Positions 54,126 through 64,000 of a stretch of 64,000 nt of DNA are shown here, piece after piece; position 1 is the stretch's first letter, and every line of letters begins with the position of its first letter. The position numbers were made by a program, and so were the translations under genes. Location of the stretch: contig NC_092043.1 in NCBI RefSeq assembly GCF_003086295.3, positions 47,024,598-47,088,597 on the forward strand, given 5' to 3'. The notes beneath the pieces were generated by a model. It saw only the letters and a program-made list of their open reading frames with translations. It did not search any database and was not told the DNA's origin. Source of the DNA: Arachis hypogaea. Lineage: Eukaryota > Streptophyta > Magnoliopsida > Fabales > Fabaceae.

Positions 54126-55748
54126 TATAAATTTTAATTTAACCCTCTTAAAATTTTTATTTTACTCTCTTTCTATTACAATATTAGTTTTTTGCCTCTC
54201 CCTAAAATTTAACCTAGCTCCCCGCTCCTAAAGATACTACAAGACTTATATTATACTTCTCTCCTGTTGAACATTTTTCTTCTAATTTCTACCAGTTGTG
54301 TCGCCTTCTTCCTTCTTCTGGTCTTTGTGGTTATACTCATATCCTCCATCTCATTTTTCTTATCCAAGTCCTATCTAAGTAACTCATTAGAGTCTCATCA
54401 TCGCTACAAATCAAATTCAGTTGTAATCCTATTTTTTATATTTTAGTAGCTTTACTTTTAAACTTATCATCTTCACTTGCACTACTTAAAACGTCTCCCT
54501 CAAAGTTCATCTCGCTTCTCTTGTTATTAGTTTCTTCTCTTAATTCCTGTTTTGCTTTTCTCCCCACTTTTATATTCTTCTTTTTTCTTGTGACTCCACT
54601 TCTCATTTGATCCCTATTTTTCAACAATTTCCTTTTCTTATTATATGTTTTTATTTTTCTATCTTTTGATCTTATTAAAAGAATTTTTTTTTCTCCTTCA
54701 CGACACACTTCTCATTTCACTTGGGTTTGTTTTTTTTGTTTTGGCTGAGGTAAATTTTTTTTGATAACGTCTTTATAACCCAATAAAATTAAAAGACCCG
54801 AGACCGATTTATTTTTTAACTCATCATGAATCTGCTTGTAATTAATATCATCTATCTTTGTTGAATTTCAATTGAATTTTTTAAATGATTTCTTCTATAT
54901 TTCTTTCATCTAAAAAGCACTTTAATAATTTATCAACTTAAAAGGTCAGAAAATATTTATGAATAGATATATTAATATTACAGCCCAAAATTAGCATTTA
55001 GTAATAACCTATTTTCCTATTTATTTTTATTGTGAATGTTGTTAAACATATCAATTATGCCACAAAATTACTTTAGTTTTCTTTAAATAGATCAAGTTAT
55101 GCATATATTTTTTTTCTTCCAAATTATGTCCGTAACAAATTTATTTTTATTCGACATGATACAAGGTAAAGATACTATTATTGAATTAATATACTTGTTT
55201 ATAGCATATGCAAGAATGCAACATTTAAAAAGGCAAAAATAAAAACAAAAAACAAAAGCTTAATGACAAGTGGTTGCAATTGTCATAGAAAAATTGACAC
55301 CATGAGCTGACCCTTCACAAACAAGAATAATTGAATTCAATATGCTCTTCAACAACAGGAAATTGCCTCAAAACCCAGTATTATAGCACAACTTGTTTGG
55401 ATATTTATATTTATTTAATTATTATTATTATTATTAATATTATCATCATATAATTAATTATATAATAATTATATCACTGTAGAATCCATCAATAGATTGA
55501 AGCGATCTAGTTGGCTTGCGCAAGTTCATAGAAAGTACTTTGTGCTTTATTAACGCTCAAGAAGATCTAAAAATAAAATCAAATACAAAAATATTTTACT
55601 TTTACTTTTACTTTTCTCATTATCTCATCAAAATGCTTTCATGTTAGAAGTGTAGAACTATAAACATCTTTTCTCCCATTTTACATGACTAGCAATCACA
55701 ATTCAACTAAATTAATGGTGAATTTTTTAATTTTAATATATGATAGAA
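54126..55748. other. Intergenic, nothing recognised
   Basis: AT-rich with a T/C-rich part at 54220-54730. The Lys/Arg-rich minus frame 54436-54708 reflects this composition, not a gene. No element ends seen. Confidence 0.5.
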
Positions 55749-55749
55749 A

Positions 55750-55802
<53 letters not shown>
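55749..55802. repeat. (ATT)n microsatellite
   Basis: About 54 bases of ATT/TAT triplets, about 18 units. It produces isoleucine runs in open frames on both strands. Confidence 0.97.
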
Positions 55803-55805
<3 letters not shown>

Positions 55806-57600
55806 TGAAAAATTTACAAATAAAATTCAGTAATTTTTGGAGGGACACTTTATTAGTTGGACTTTGGTCAACAACAGAACAACTTGTGATTGCTTTGCTG
55901 TTTTTGTTGGCATTGTTGTCTCCCCATTTCCCATAAAGAGTTGTTGGCGCTATTTGCATGTTGGGGGTGGGGCATATATGGTTGAAAATTGTTCAATTTC
56001 TTTTTTTTTTAATTAAAAATCCTCTTATATTCAATTAAATTTACTACAGAATTTAGAATTTGAATCTTCTAAATTTTAAATTTTATTTTAAAAGATAAAG
56101 TGTAATTTCTTATTATTTATTTTATAGATGTGACTAAAATAAAATATAAGAAAGAAATTATTTAAGAGTAAAAAATCATACTTTACTCTCTAAAATAAAA
56201 ATTCAAAATTTAAAGGATCTAAATTTCAGAATTTATTAGCGAAAAATATTTTTGACTCAATAACATAAAAATAATAACATTTAGAACCGATTAATTTGAA
56301 AGTGAAAAAAAAATTTATATATATATATATAAGTGAAATTAAAAGACTAAAATGAGATTGAGAGTACTTCAGGGGAAAAAACACATAAAAAAAGTCATAA
56401 ATGAGGAGAAGTATTAGCTAAATGGGGCAATAATATTTTAGCCTTATTTTTAAATTTAAAAAGTTTTTATTTTTAAAATTAATTTATTAAAATTTTTTTT
56501 AAAAGATAATTTTTTAAAAATTATAACATCTATATTTGATAAATTAAATTTAAAAAATTTTAATAAATATAAATAACAATAATTATATTTAGTAAAATAA
56601 TTTTTAAAATTTACATAAATATAAGAATTAATTAAAGATTTATTAATATATAAAATATATTAGATTTTTTAATTTTAATAAATATAAACTAATTTAAAAA
56701 ATTTTACTTTGGTTTCTTTCAAAAGCACCCACACATCTTTTAAAAATTACAAACATAAATACATGCACGTAATTTTTTTTATTTATCAAACATAAAATAA
56801 AAAATATATATTTTTTAAAAATACAAGTATATCTTAAAAAAAATTACCAAACTAAATTTAAGTCATATTATCAAAAACAAATTTTAATTAATGAAAGGAA
56901 GGAATAGTAGAATAAATCTGAACAATTTAATAAATCAAAGTAAAATTAATAACTTGATAATAAATTCGATATAAAAAGTAAAAGTGACAGGTATTGTGAA
57001 AAACAAATCATACACGCTAAATTAAAAGATTAAAAAGGGAGAATGGAATGGAAAAAATTGTAAAAATTCAGGTGAATCTGATAGAGGAAAAGTATAGAAA
57101 AACAATAAGAATATTAAATAATGTGAACAATAAATATGTCAAATATTTAATTTAATAAGTATGCAGATGATTATGTTGATTCTTTTTAATTGGATGGCTA
57201 TTCTTTTTAATTCGATTCAGTCATTCATACTGAATATTCAATTCACTAGATGTACGAATAGTTATTCTAATGTTAGGATTTAGGAGGTAATTTGAGAGTA
57301 GAATATTTTTTTATTTTGTTGGGTCAATTTTAAAACACATTGTTCATATTATTTATAAAAGTCATTATCTATCTAGCAAAACCGATATCATAAATCATTA
57401 ATCATGTGTTTATGATTTTGTATATTTTATAGGTATTTGACATTTTTTAGTAAAGTAATTAATCTCATCTATTAAAATAATCAAACATTTAACAATCAAA
57501 TAATAAAATTGTTTGAAGTAAGATAATAAAATTTTTAGATAAATTATATTTTTTTCTTAAAATTTTAAAATATTTAATTTTATTTTCGAAGTTTAAAATA
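55803..57600. other. Intergenic, nothing recognised
   Basis: Very AT-rich with many A and T runs. No gene on either strand. Confidence 0.5.
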
Positions 57601-58221
57601 ATTTTTAGAATAAATTATCATTTTTGGTTATAAAAAATTTGTATGTTAATAATATTAATTACGAAAAAATAAAATTAATATTATACTCATAAAAGATGGG
57701 TTTCGTTTAACAGTATCTAATCGTTAAATTTAAAGTTCACAATGTTAAAATTTTTTTAAAATTTCAAAATTACTCTTTTTAACATCTTTCACTTTTTAAC
57801 TTCTCGACGTATGCGTTTTAATACATTCCAACTCTTAACCTCTTTTATCATCATTATCCAACCATTATCGTTGATTCTTTTGGTCTCAATTAAGTCAACC
57901 TTACTCACTCAACTATGAAGTTGTCTCTCAATTTTTAGGCTCACGATGAATACTATTCTTATTCCACTTACCACAAGACAGTCAAGTTACGCATCACTGT
58001 CTTCAATCACCGCTTACTTTTTATCATTACTGTCTTCTCCTCCATAATTACCTCGAGTTTCAACTTTTGTTTCTCGTTCTCTACTAATTTTCGATTAGAA
58101 TTGTTCCTTAATCTCTCTTACTCCTTTATTACCACAGTTTTTCTCCTACTCTCTCTTTTTCTAAAATTCAGGTTATGACTCATGTAGAGCTTTCACTAGT
58201 TATCTCTTATATTTTTTTAAA

Positions 58222-59345
58222 GTTAAGTATGATTTTAGTCTTTAATGTATAGGTCAAAAATTATTTTCATCCCCAATTTTTTTTGCATACAAAATTGTCC
58301 CTAAGATTCAAGTTGATTTTAAAATCATCCTTCGAACAATTATACTTTTCTCCTTCTTCACCAAAATATGTAGCAATAATAATGAATCAGAAGAAAAAAT
58401 ATCTTTTTTTTTCTTTTTCGACAACAACAATGAAGCAAAAATAAAAACATAATTGAAAATAGAAAAAAACAAAAACATAACCAGAAGAAATAGAAGCATA
58501 AGCAGAATTGGAAACAAAAGCAGAAACAAAATTAGAAATAGAAATAGAAGCAGAAACATAAACAAAATCAAAAAATTAGAAACAAAAGTAGAATCAGATG
58601 CAAAAGTAACAGAAGTAGAAGAACAAAGAATCAAAATTGAAAACAATGTGATTAACAAAATTAGAATCAAAATCAAAATTAGTAGATTAACAAAATCAGA
58701 ATCAGAAATATGTGATTAACATTCTGATTAACAAAATCAGAAACAGAAACAAAATTAGAACCCTAGCAAATTGGAAATCGCCGATGGTGATAATGGAGAA
58801 GACCTGGCGGAGGATGCCGTCGTTGCGGCGGCAGCAACAAGGAGGGCGAGAGCACGGTTGAGGGTGACTTCGGTGATGATGCGACGCTTTTTGAGGGATT
58901 GGGCAATGGTGACGCGGATGATGCTTGTTGAGGTTGACGCGGACTGGGCAGACAATGCGACCAGTGTTGAGAGACTGATTCTCGACGGCGACAGCGGCTC
59001 CAAGCCTCGCCGACGCTGTCCCCCCTTCCCCCTCTTCCTTTTTTTCCCTTCTTCTTTCCTCCCCCTCCTCCTTCTTCCCTCCCCTCGCGATTCCCTTTCC
59101 CCTCCCTGTTCTTTCTCTTTCCTTTTTTTCTTTTTTTTTATTTATAATTTTTTAGGAGTAATTTTGCAATAAATTAAAATTTTGGTAAAAAGAACAATTT
59201 TAAAATTAAGTTAAACCTTAAGGATGATTTTGTATATAAAAAAAGTTAAAGACAAAAAAAATTTAAGGATGATTTTGTATATAAAAAAAGTTAAAGACAA
59301 AAAAAACTTTTAACCTATATCTTAAAGATCAAAATCGTACTTAAC
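58222..59345. mobile_element. Nested TIR element with purine-rich minisatellite and GC-rich core
   Basis: The left arm (gttaagtatgattttagtct, then cccaattttttttgcataca) mirrors the right arm (reverse complement ggttaagtacgattttgatc, then aactttttttatatacaaaa). Between the arms, 58430-58750 is a run of agaaacaaaa- and gcagaaacata-like units, and 58780-59010 is GC-rich with open frames on both strands. No domain recognised. TSD not clear. Confidence 0.6.
59219..59308 (+). repeat. 45-bp tandem duplication
   Basis: A 45-bp unit beginning aaggatgattttgtatata is repeated twice head to tail inside the right arm of the nested element. The left arm has it only once. Confidence 0.9.
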
Positions 59346-59942
59346 CCTATTTTCTACGAGTTTAATCACCTCTCCTTTCTATACCCTGTTTTTCTGTACA
59401 TGAAACCCTAACTCGATAATTTCTCTCCAACAAAATCATCTTCTTCGATCTTATTTTTCCTACAAAATGCTATTTTGTCATTGTTTTTCTTGATCATTAT
59501 AGTTCTTCTAGTTAGCAAGAGATGGCATTGGAGTTTTTTTTTTTGTGGTAGAAACAATAACAATAATATTAATTATATTTTTGTAACGACACTTATTTTT
59601 TAAAGTTCATTGGTTGAGAAAAAAAAAATCACAAAATGGTAAACGACATAATATTTTAACCGATATTGTTGTTATGGCTTGAATGGTGATGCTTGTAACG
59701 AAGGGACTTTTGTTGATCTATATTGGGGAGTGAACTTTTTCAGAAATTTGGAATTAAAGAAATACTTGGAAGATGTAAAGAAGGAGAACAAGGATATAAA
59801 ATAATTGTTGGATGAGAATATGAGATCAGTGTACTTTTGTCAAATAAAACGTATATATTATGAGTATAATATTATTCTATTTTTTTGTGATTAATTTTGT
59901 CAGCTTCTAAATTTTTTGTGGTCAAAAGACAAAGATTTACTC

Positions 59943-60209
59943 GAAAATTTTATTTCTATCTCCATAGTTAATTTTTTAACTATCAACTATTAGTCAAAAT
60001 TTATTTTTCAATTTTACTTGCTTTAAACAACATTTTTCATCATCATCAATCAACAAGACAAATCCAAAAATTCTCTGAATTTTTCTTTCTTATTTTTTTT
60101 CCAAAAATCCTTTTTTAACATTGCCAAACTCCTTACTCAATGTCATTCATATTATTAGTTAGCTAAATAAGAAACGAAGAAGATAGATACAAGTATTTAA
60201 ATTCAAGTT
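59943..60209. other. Short spacer before the copia element
   Basis: AT-rich, no gene. It contains the insertion site of the copia retrotransposon at its right edge. Confidence 0.5.
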
Positions 60210-60404
60210 TGTTATAATTATTAGGCAGAAGTTGTTACTTAGTATGGCTTCAACTTGTATATAAGGGTGAACTTGTTACTTCTGCAGAATAAGAAAAACT
60301 ACTGGTTCATTCATAATGCTTGAATAACACTTACTCTCTCTCTTCAAATCCTCTTCTTATTCTTTAAATTCTCTCTTATTACTTCTTTGCAATAACATTT
60401 AACA
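60210..60404 (+). repeat. Probable 5' LTR (about 195 bp)
   Basis: Starts TGTTATAATT and ends TTTAACA, giving the TGTTA...TAACA ends expected of an LTR. A TATA-like tatataagg lies near 60257. It is immediately followed by the primer-binding-like sequence. The 3' LTR is not in the window, so the limits are inferred. Confidence 0.65.
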
Positions 60405-60418
60405 TGGTGCGGTGAGCC
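60405..60418 (+). other. Primer-binding-site-like sequence
   Basis: TGGTGCGGTGAGCC directly after the LTR. It sits where copia elements usually carry TGGTATCAGAGC, complementary to initiator Met-tRNA. Only the first four bases and the GAGC word agree, so the primer tRNA is uncertain. Confidence 0.5.
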
Positions 60419-60654
60419 ATGCCATTGCAATGCTGCATCACCTTCATCCTATCCCTTCTGTTTTCTTTTCTTCTTTTTCATCATTCTCATTTTTTTTCTC
60501 CTTAACTCACACGATAGAGCTGATGAGAATGTCATCATCAGAGACAGTTCCATGCATTTGATGATGCGTTCCGATCACGAGTTTTAGAGAAGAAGTTCTT
60601 CTACCTTATTTGATTTCCAACAACCCAGTACGCATTTTTTTTCCTCTTTCCTCA

Positions 60655-63600
60655 ATGGATTCAGATCCACCGCCTCCGAATTCCTCCCTTGGCAATATTG
60701 ATCTACAAACTCTTGCCAATTTCATTACTCAAATCAATGCAATTCAAGATGTTAGCTCCAAACATCCAGTGCATCCAATCATGGATCCATCTACTCCTTT
60801 CTTCATTCACCCCGGTGAACAACCTGGTAAATCCCTAATTCCAATTGTGTTAGACAACAAAAACTATGGTTCTTGATCTCGGTCAATGCGCATGGTTCTT
60901 AAATCCAAAAATAAACTTGCTTTTGTGGATGGTTCTCTGCCACCACCATCCAAGGATGATGCTACCTTTGAAGCTTGGGATCGCTGTAATACTCTAGTTG
61001 CTTCTTGGATCACACACTCACTGAGTCCGGACATCGCTAGCAGCGTCATTTGGAACAGCAATGCTCATGATATTTGGGAAGAATTGAAACGGAGATTTTA
61101 TCAAGGTGATGTTTTTCGAATTGCAGAATTAGATGAAGAATTATTTTCTACTAAACAGGGCGACTTGAGCATTACCTCATATTTCACAAAATTGAAAACA
61201 ATTTGGGAGGAATTAGAACTTTTTCGGCCGATACCTCTATGTCCTTGTTCATCTACTTGTGTTTGTGGATTTCAAGTGATAAGAAACTATCGGCAAGACA
61301 CGTTTGTTGTGCGCTTTCTTCGGGGCCTCAATGAGCAATACTCTACCGCTCGGTCAAGTCTCATGATGATGACTCCTTTGCCTTCCATTGATACAGCCTT
61401 TGCTTTGCTTCTACAGCAAGAACGGCAGGTGCTTGGGACTGATTCACTTGGTTCTCCAGTCCTCATCAATGCAGTGGATCAGAATGCCACTTACAATCTA
61501 TCATGGAATGGTAGAGGAAAAGGAAGAGATATACGGGGAGGCAGAGGAGGCAAACATTTTGGTGGAAGAGGACCTCCGAGGTTGTGTTCCTTCTGTGGAA
61601 AAACCGGTCATCTTGTTGATGCTTGTTACAAGAAGCATGGTTTGCCTCCCCACCTCAAGCAAAAAATGCTGCAATCTGCTAATAGTGTCACAGTGAAATT
61701 CGATGAAACTGATGGTCACAATAGCATTGATTTGTATAAGGAGAATGCTTGTTCAGGTACTTCATTTACCGCTGAGCAAAAGGACGCCCTGTTAGCTCTT
61801 CTCCAACACCATTCAACACCTAATCCTCAAAATGTGAATCAATTTACTATTGCCACAAATCCACAGTCTTCAAGTGAAGGTAACTCTGTGGTTATGTCTT
61901 CTCTTTCACCTCATAGTCATGAATCCTGGGTCATTGACACAGGTGCCACGGTCCATGTTACTTTTAGTCTTGCTGCATTTGCTTCATACACAAAAATAAA
62001 TCCAATTAGGGTCAGATTGCCAAATCCAAGCATCTTAGTTGCTACTATAGCTGGTCAAGTTAAATTTTCAAATTCATTATATCTCACTAATGTGCTTTAC
62101 CTCCCAGATTTTGCATTAAATCTTATCTCCGTTTCAGCATTGATTTCTTCACTTGACTGTCAATTCATTTTTAACAAGTTTGGTTGTGAAATATAGGATT
62201 ACCATACAATGAGGATGATTGGAGCAGCTGAAATCAATGATGGGTTATATGCACTCACAAAAAATTCTCGTTCACTTAAGGAACACACAGCATTGAGCAT
62301 TGGCACCATTTTACCGTCACTCACTGACCCTACTGCACTTTGGCATCTTAGATTAGGACATTTACCATTTAATAAATTGCAAATTCTGTAGCAATTGTAT
62401 CCATCCATTCATGGTTTTAAATTCAATAAAACTGTAAGCATGCATCCTTGTGATTCTTGTCACTATGCTAAACATAAAAGATTGCCTTTTCCAATGCGCG
62501 TTTCAAAATCAACTTCTTGTTTTGAGCTTATACATGCTGACATTTGGAGTCCAATCAATATCCCTTCAACACATGGTAATAAATATTTCCTTACTCTTGT
62601 TGATGACCATAGCAGGTTCACTTGGACCTTCCCTATGTCACTAAAATCTGATACTACTCCCTTAATTCAAAAATTCATTATTTATGCAGAAACACAGTTT
62701 AATGCACATATAAAATGCATTCGTTCAGATAATGGTAAAGAATTTTCTCAAGAACAGTTTTTTAACTCTAAAGGCATTTTGCATCAACGGTCTTGCGTAG
62801 AGACTCCCCAACAAAATGGAATTGTAGAAAGGAAACATCAACACCTTCTACAGGTCACAAGAGCCATCTTGTTTCATTCTTCCGTTCCATCTTGTTATTG
62901 GGATCTTGCTTTATCATATGCAACTCACATAATTAATTGTCTTCCTAGCAAGTTATTAGCTCAGAAAACTCCTTTTGAGATTTTAAACACCACATTACCT
63001 AATTTCACAAATTTCAAGGTCTTCGGTTGCTTAGTTTTCATCTCTACTCTTGCTTGTCAAAGGAAAAAGCTTGATCCGAGGGCAAAGAAATGTGTTTTCC
63101 TTGGATTCAAGCACGGCATAAAAGGTTTTTTGGTTTTGGATTTAAAAACTAATGAACTCATAGTTTCTAGAGATGTGACATTTTATGAGCATGTTTTACC
63201 CTTCAAAAATTCTGCATCCACTACTAATGACAATAGTATGAACTTTCATTCCACTGCACAAGCACATGATTCCATTGCATTTGATACACTTTTTGACTAC
63301 TTACACACGCACAATCCACCACAAGGTCATACATTCATTTCCGACACAGCTCATGCATCCATCACACCTCAAAATAATATTCGTTTCACTCATATTAATG
63401 CATCAGCATCTCCCTCTCTTTCTAGACCTGCATCACAACATGCACAACATAACTCACAACTTCCACCCTCACTTCCCAATATTAGAAGATCTACTAGAGA
63501 AAAGAAACAACCTGCATATCTTAATGATTTTCATTGTTTTCAAACCTCAATTGATTCCGCTGTGACAAAATCCTCAAGGTATCCAATTTCTAACTATGTT

Positions 63601-64000
63601 TCTTCTCATAATTTATCTAAGACACATCACACACTATCTGTGGCTATTGCATCGTCTGTTGAACCCAAACATTATGAGGAGGCTATTGTTGAATCTTGTT
63701 GGAAAGACGCTATCTCCGCTGAATTAAAAGCTTTGGCTACAAATAAGACCTGGACCCTCACTCCTTTACCCATAGGAAAGAAAGCCATTGGTTGTAAATG
63801 GGTGTTTAAACTCAAACTGAAGCCTGATGGCTCCGTTGAGAGACATAAAGCAAGACTGGTTGCAAAAGGGTACACTCAGAGACAAGGCTTTGACTTCTTT
63901 GATACATATAGCCCTGTAGCCAAAATGACAACATTACGACTTCTTTTGGCTTTAGCTGCTGCGAAAGATTGGCATCTTCACCAGCTTGATGTTAACACTG
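60655..64000 (+). pseudogene. Copia gag-pol polyprotein, three in-frame stops, truncated by window end
   Basis: One continuous frame from the ATG at 60655. Gag comes first (gag-polyprotein-like, with IWEELKRRF). A CCHC knuckle (CSFCGKTGHLVDAC) lies at about 61585-61626. The aspartic protease active site DTGA is near 61936. GAG-pre-integrase (LWHLRLGH near 62341, with a CxxC near 62450) follows. The integrase catalytic residues are D near 62539 (HADIW), D near 62728 (RSDNGKEF) and E near 62827 (GIVERKH). RVT_2 begins near 63700 (CWKDAISAELKAL) and reaches the first catalytic Asp (QLDV) at the window edge. Stops are TGA at 60874-60876, TAG at 62194-62196 and TAG at 62389-62391, all without frame shift. 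After the last stop the frame stays open to 64000. Confidence 0.9.

Larger units (their letters stand above)
57608..59942. mobile_element. Probable MULE-like element (outer), with a nested TIR element
   Basis: The left side opens gaataaattatcatttttgg and the right side, reverse complement, gagtaaatctttgtcttttg. Both continue with acaaaaaattt or ataaaaaattt, then an attaat- and aaaaaaata-rich part and atattatactcat. The arms are about 120 bp. The GAGTAAA-type end is like that of the element at 52965. Flanks (taattttta and gaaaatttt) are not a clean TSD. No transposase is recognised, though about 59660-59840 has a degenerate Cys-containing frame followed by a Lys/Glu-rich helix-like part. Confidence 0.5.
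60210..64000 (+). mobile_element. Ty1/copia LTR retrotransposon, 5' part
   Basis: Order: short 5' LTR, primer-binding-like site, leader, gag, protease, integrase, then the start of reverse transcriptase, cut by the window end. Integrase before RT defines Ty1/copia. The coding frame has three in-frame stops, so this copy cannot make the full polyprotein. The 3' LTR and second TSD copy lie outside the window. Confidence 0.9.

Noticed and set aside
54436..54708. Basic 90-codon minus frame
   Set aside because: Lys/Arg content comes from T/C-rich plus-strand sequence; no domain.
59660..59840. A GRF-type zinc finger plus coiled coil
   Set aside because: Cys spacing is poor and a stop interrupts it. 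Similarity is an impression only.

Overview
The window is AT-rich plant nuclear DNA with spliced genes, long introns, microsatellites and many transposable elements. All four host genes have clear eudicot homologues. The repeat style suggests a legume, possibly Arachis-like, but the genus is a weak inference. I see no bacterial, organellar or viral segment, no CRISPR array and no tRNA or rRNA gene.

Layout. 1-5067 is intergenic with degenerate CACTA-like repeats. 5068-6071 (minus) is a SHINE-clade AP2/ERF gene (SHN2/SHN3-like). 6702-8568 is a Mutator-like element with 355-bp terminal inverted repeats (TIRs) and a perfect 9-bp target-site duplication (TSD). About 13.8-20.4 kb (minus) is a nearly full-length but broken LINE. 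21027-28194 and 30430-35473 (plus) are two tandem phospholipase D alpha genes (PLDalpha3-like), each with five coding exons. 38817-40817 (plus) is a short four-exon DUF4050 protein gene with a likely leader intron. 41-60 kb has no recognisable host gene and is a nest of small DNA transposons: MULE-like, hAT-like and MITE-like. 60210-64000 is the 5' part of a Ty1/copia retrotransposon running off the right edge.

How the genes relate. They are not an operon-like unit. The set SHN3-like, PLDalpha3-like, DUF4050 matches what I recall of Arabidopsis chromosome 5 (At5g25390, At5g25370, At5g25360), so the block looks like old conserved microsynteny expanded here by transposons and by a local PLD duplication. 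The SHINE factor would act in surface lipid (cutin and wax) control. The PLDs would make phosphatidic acid from membrane phospholipids. The DUF4050 protein has no known role.

The most interesting content is structural. The two PLD paralogues differ reciprocally in intron positions. Their introns hold a CACTA end, a MITE with TSD and a satellite-like array. Several independent Mutator-like insertions keep their TSDs, and one has TIRs made of five tandem hairpin-forming units. I did not find a convincing undescribed biochemical system. Exon boundaries come from reading frames, GT/AG signals and comparison of the two paralogues, not from transcripts.
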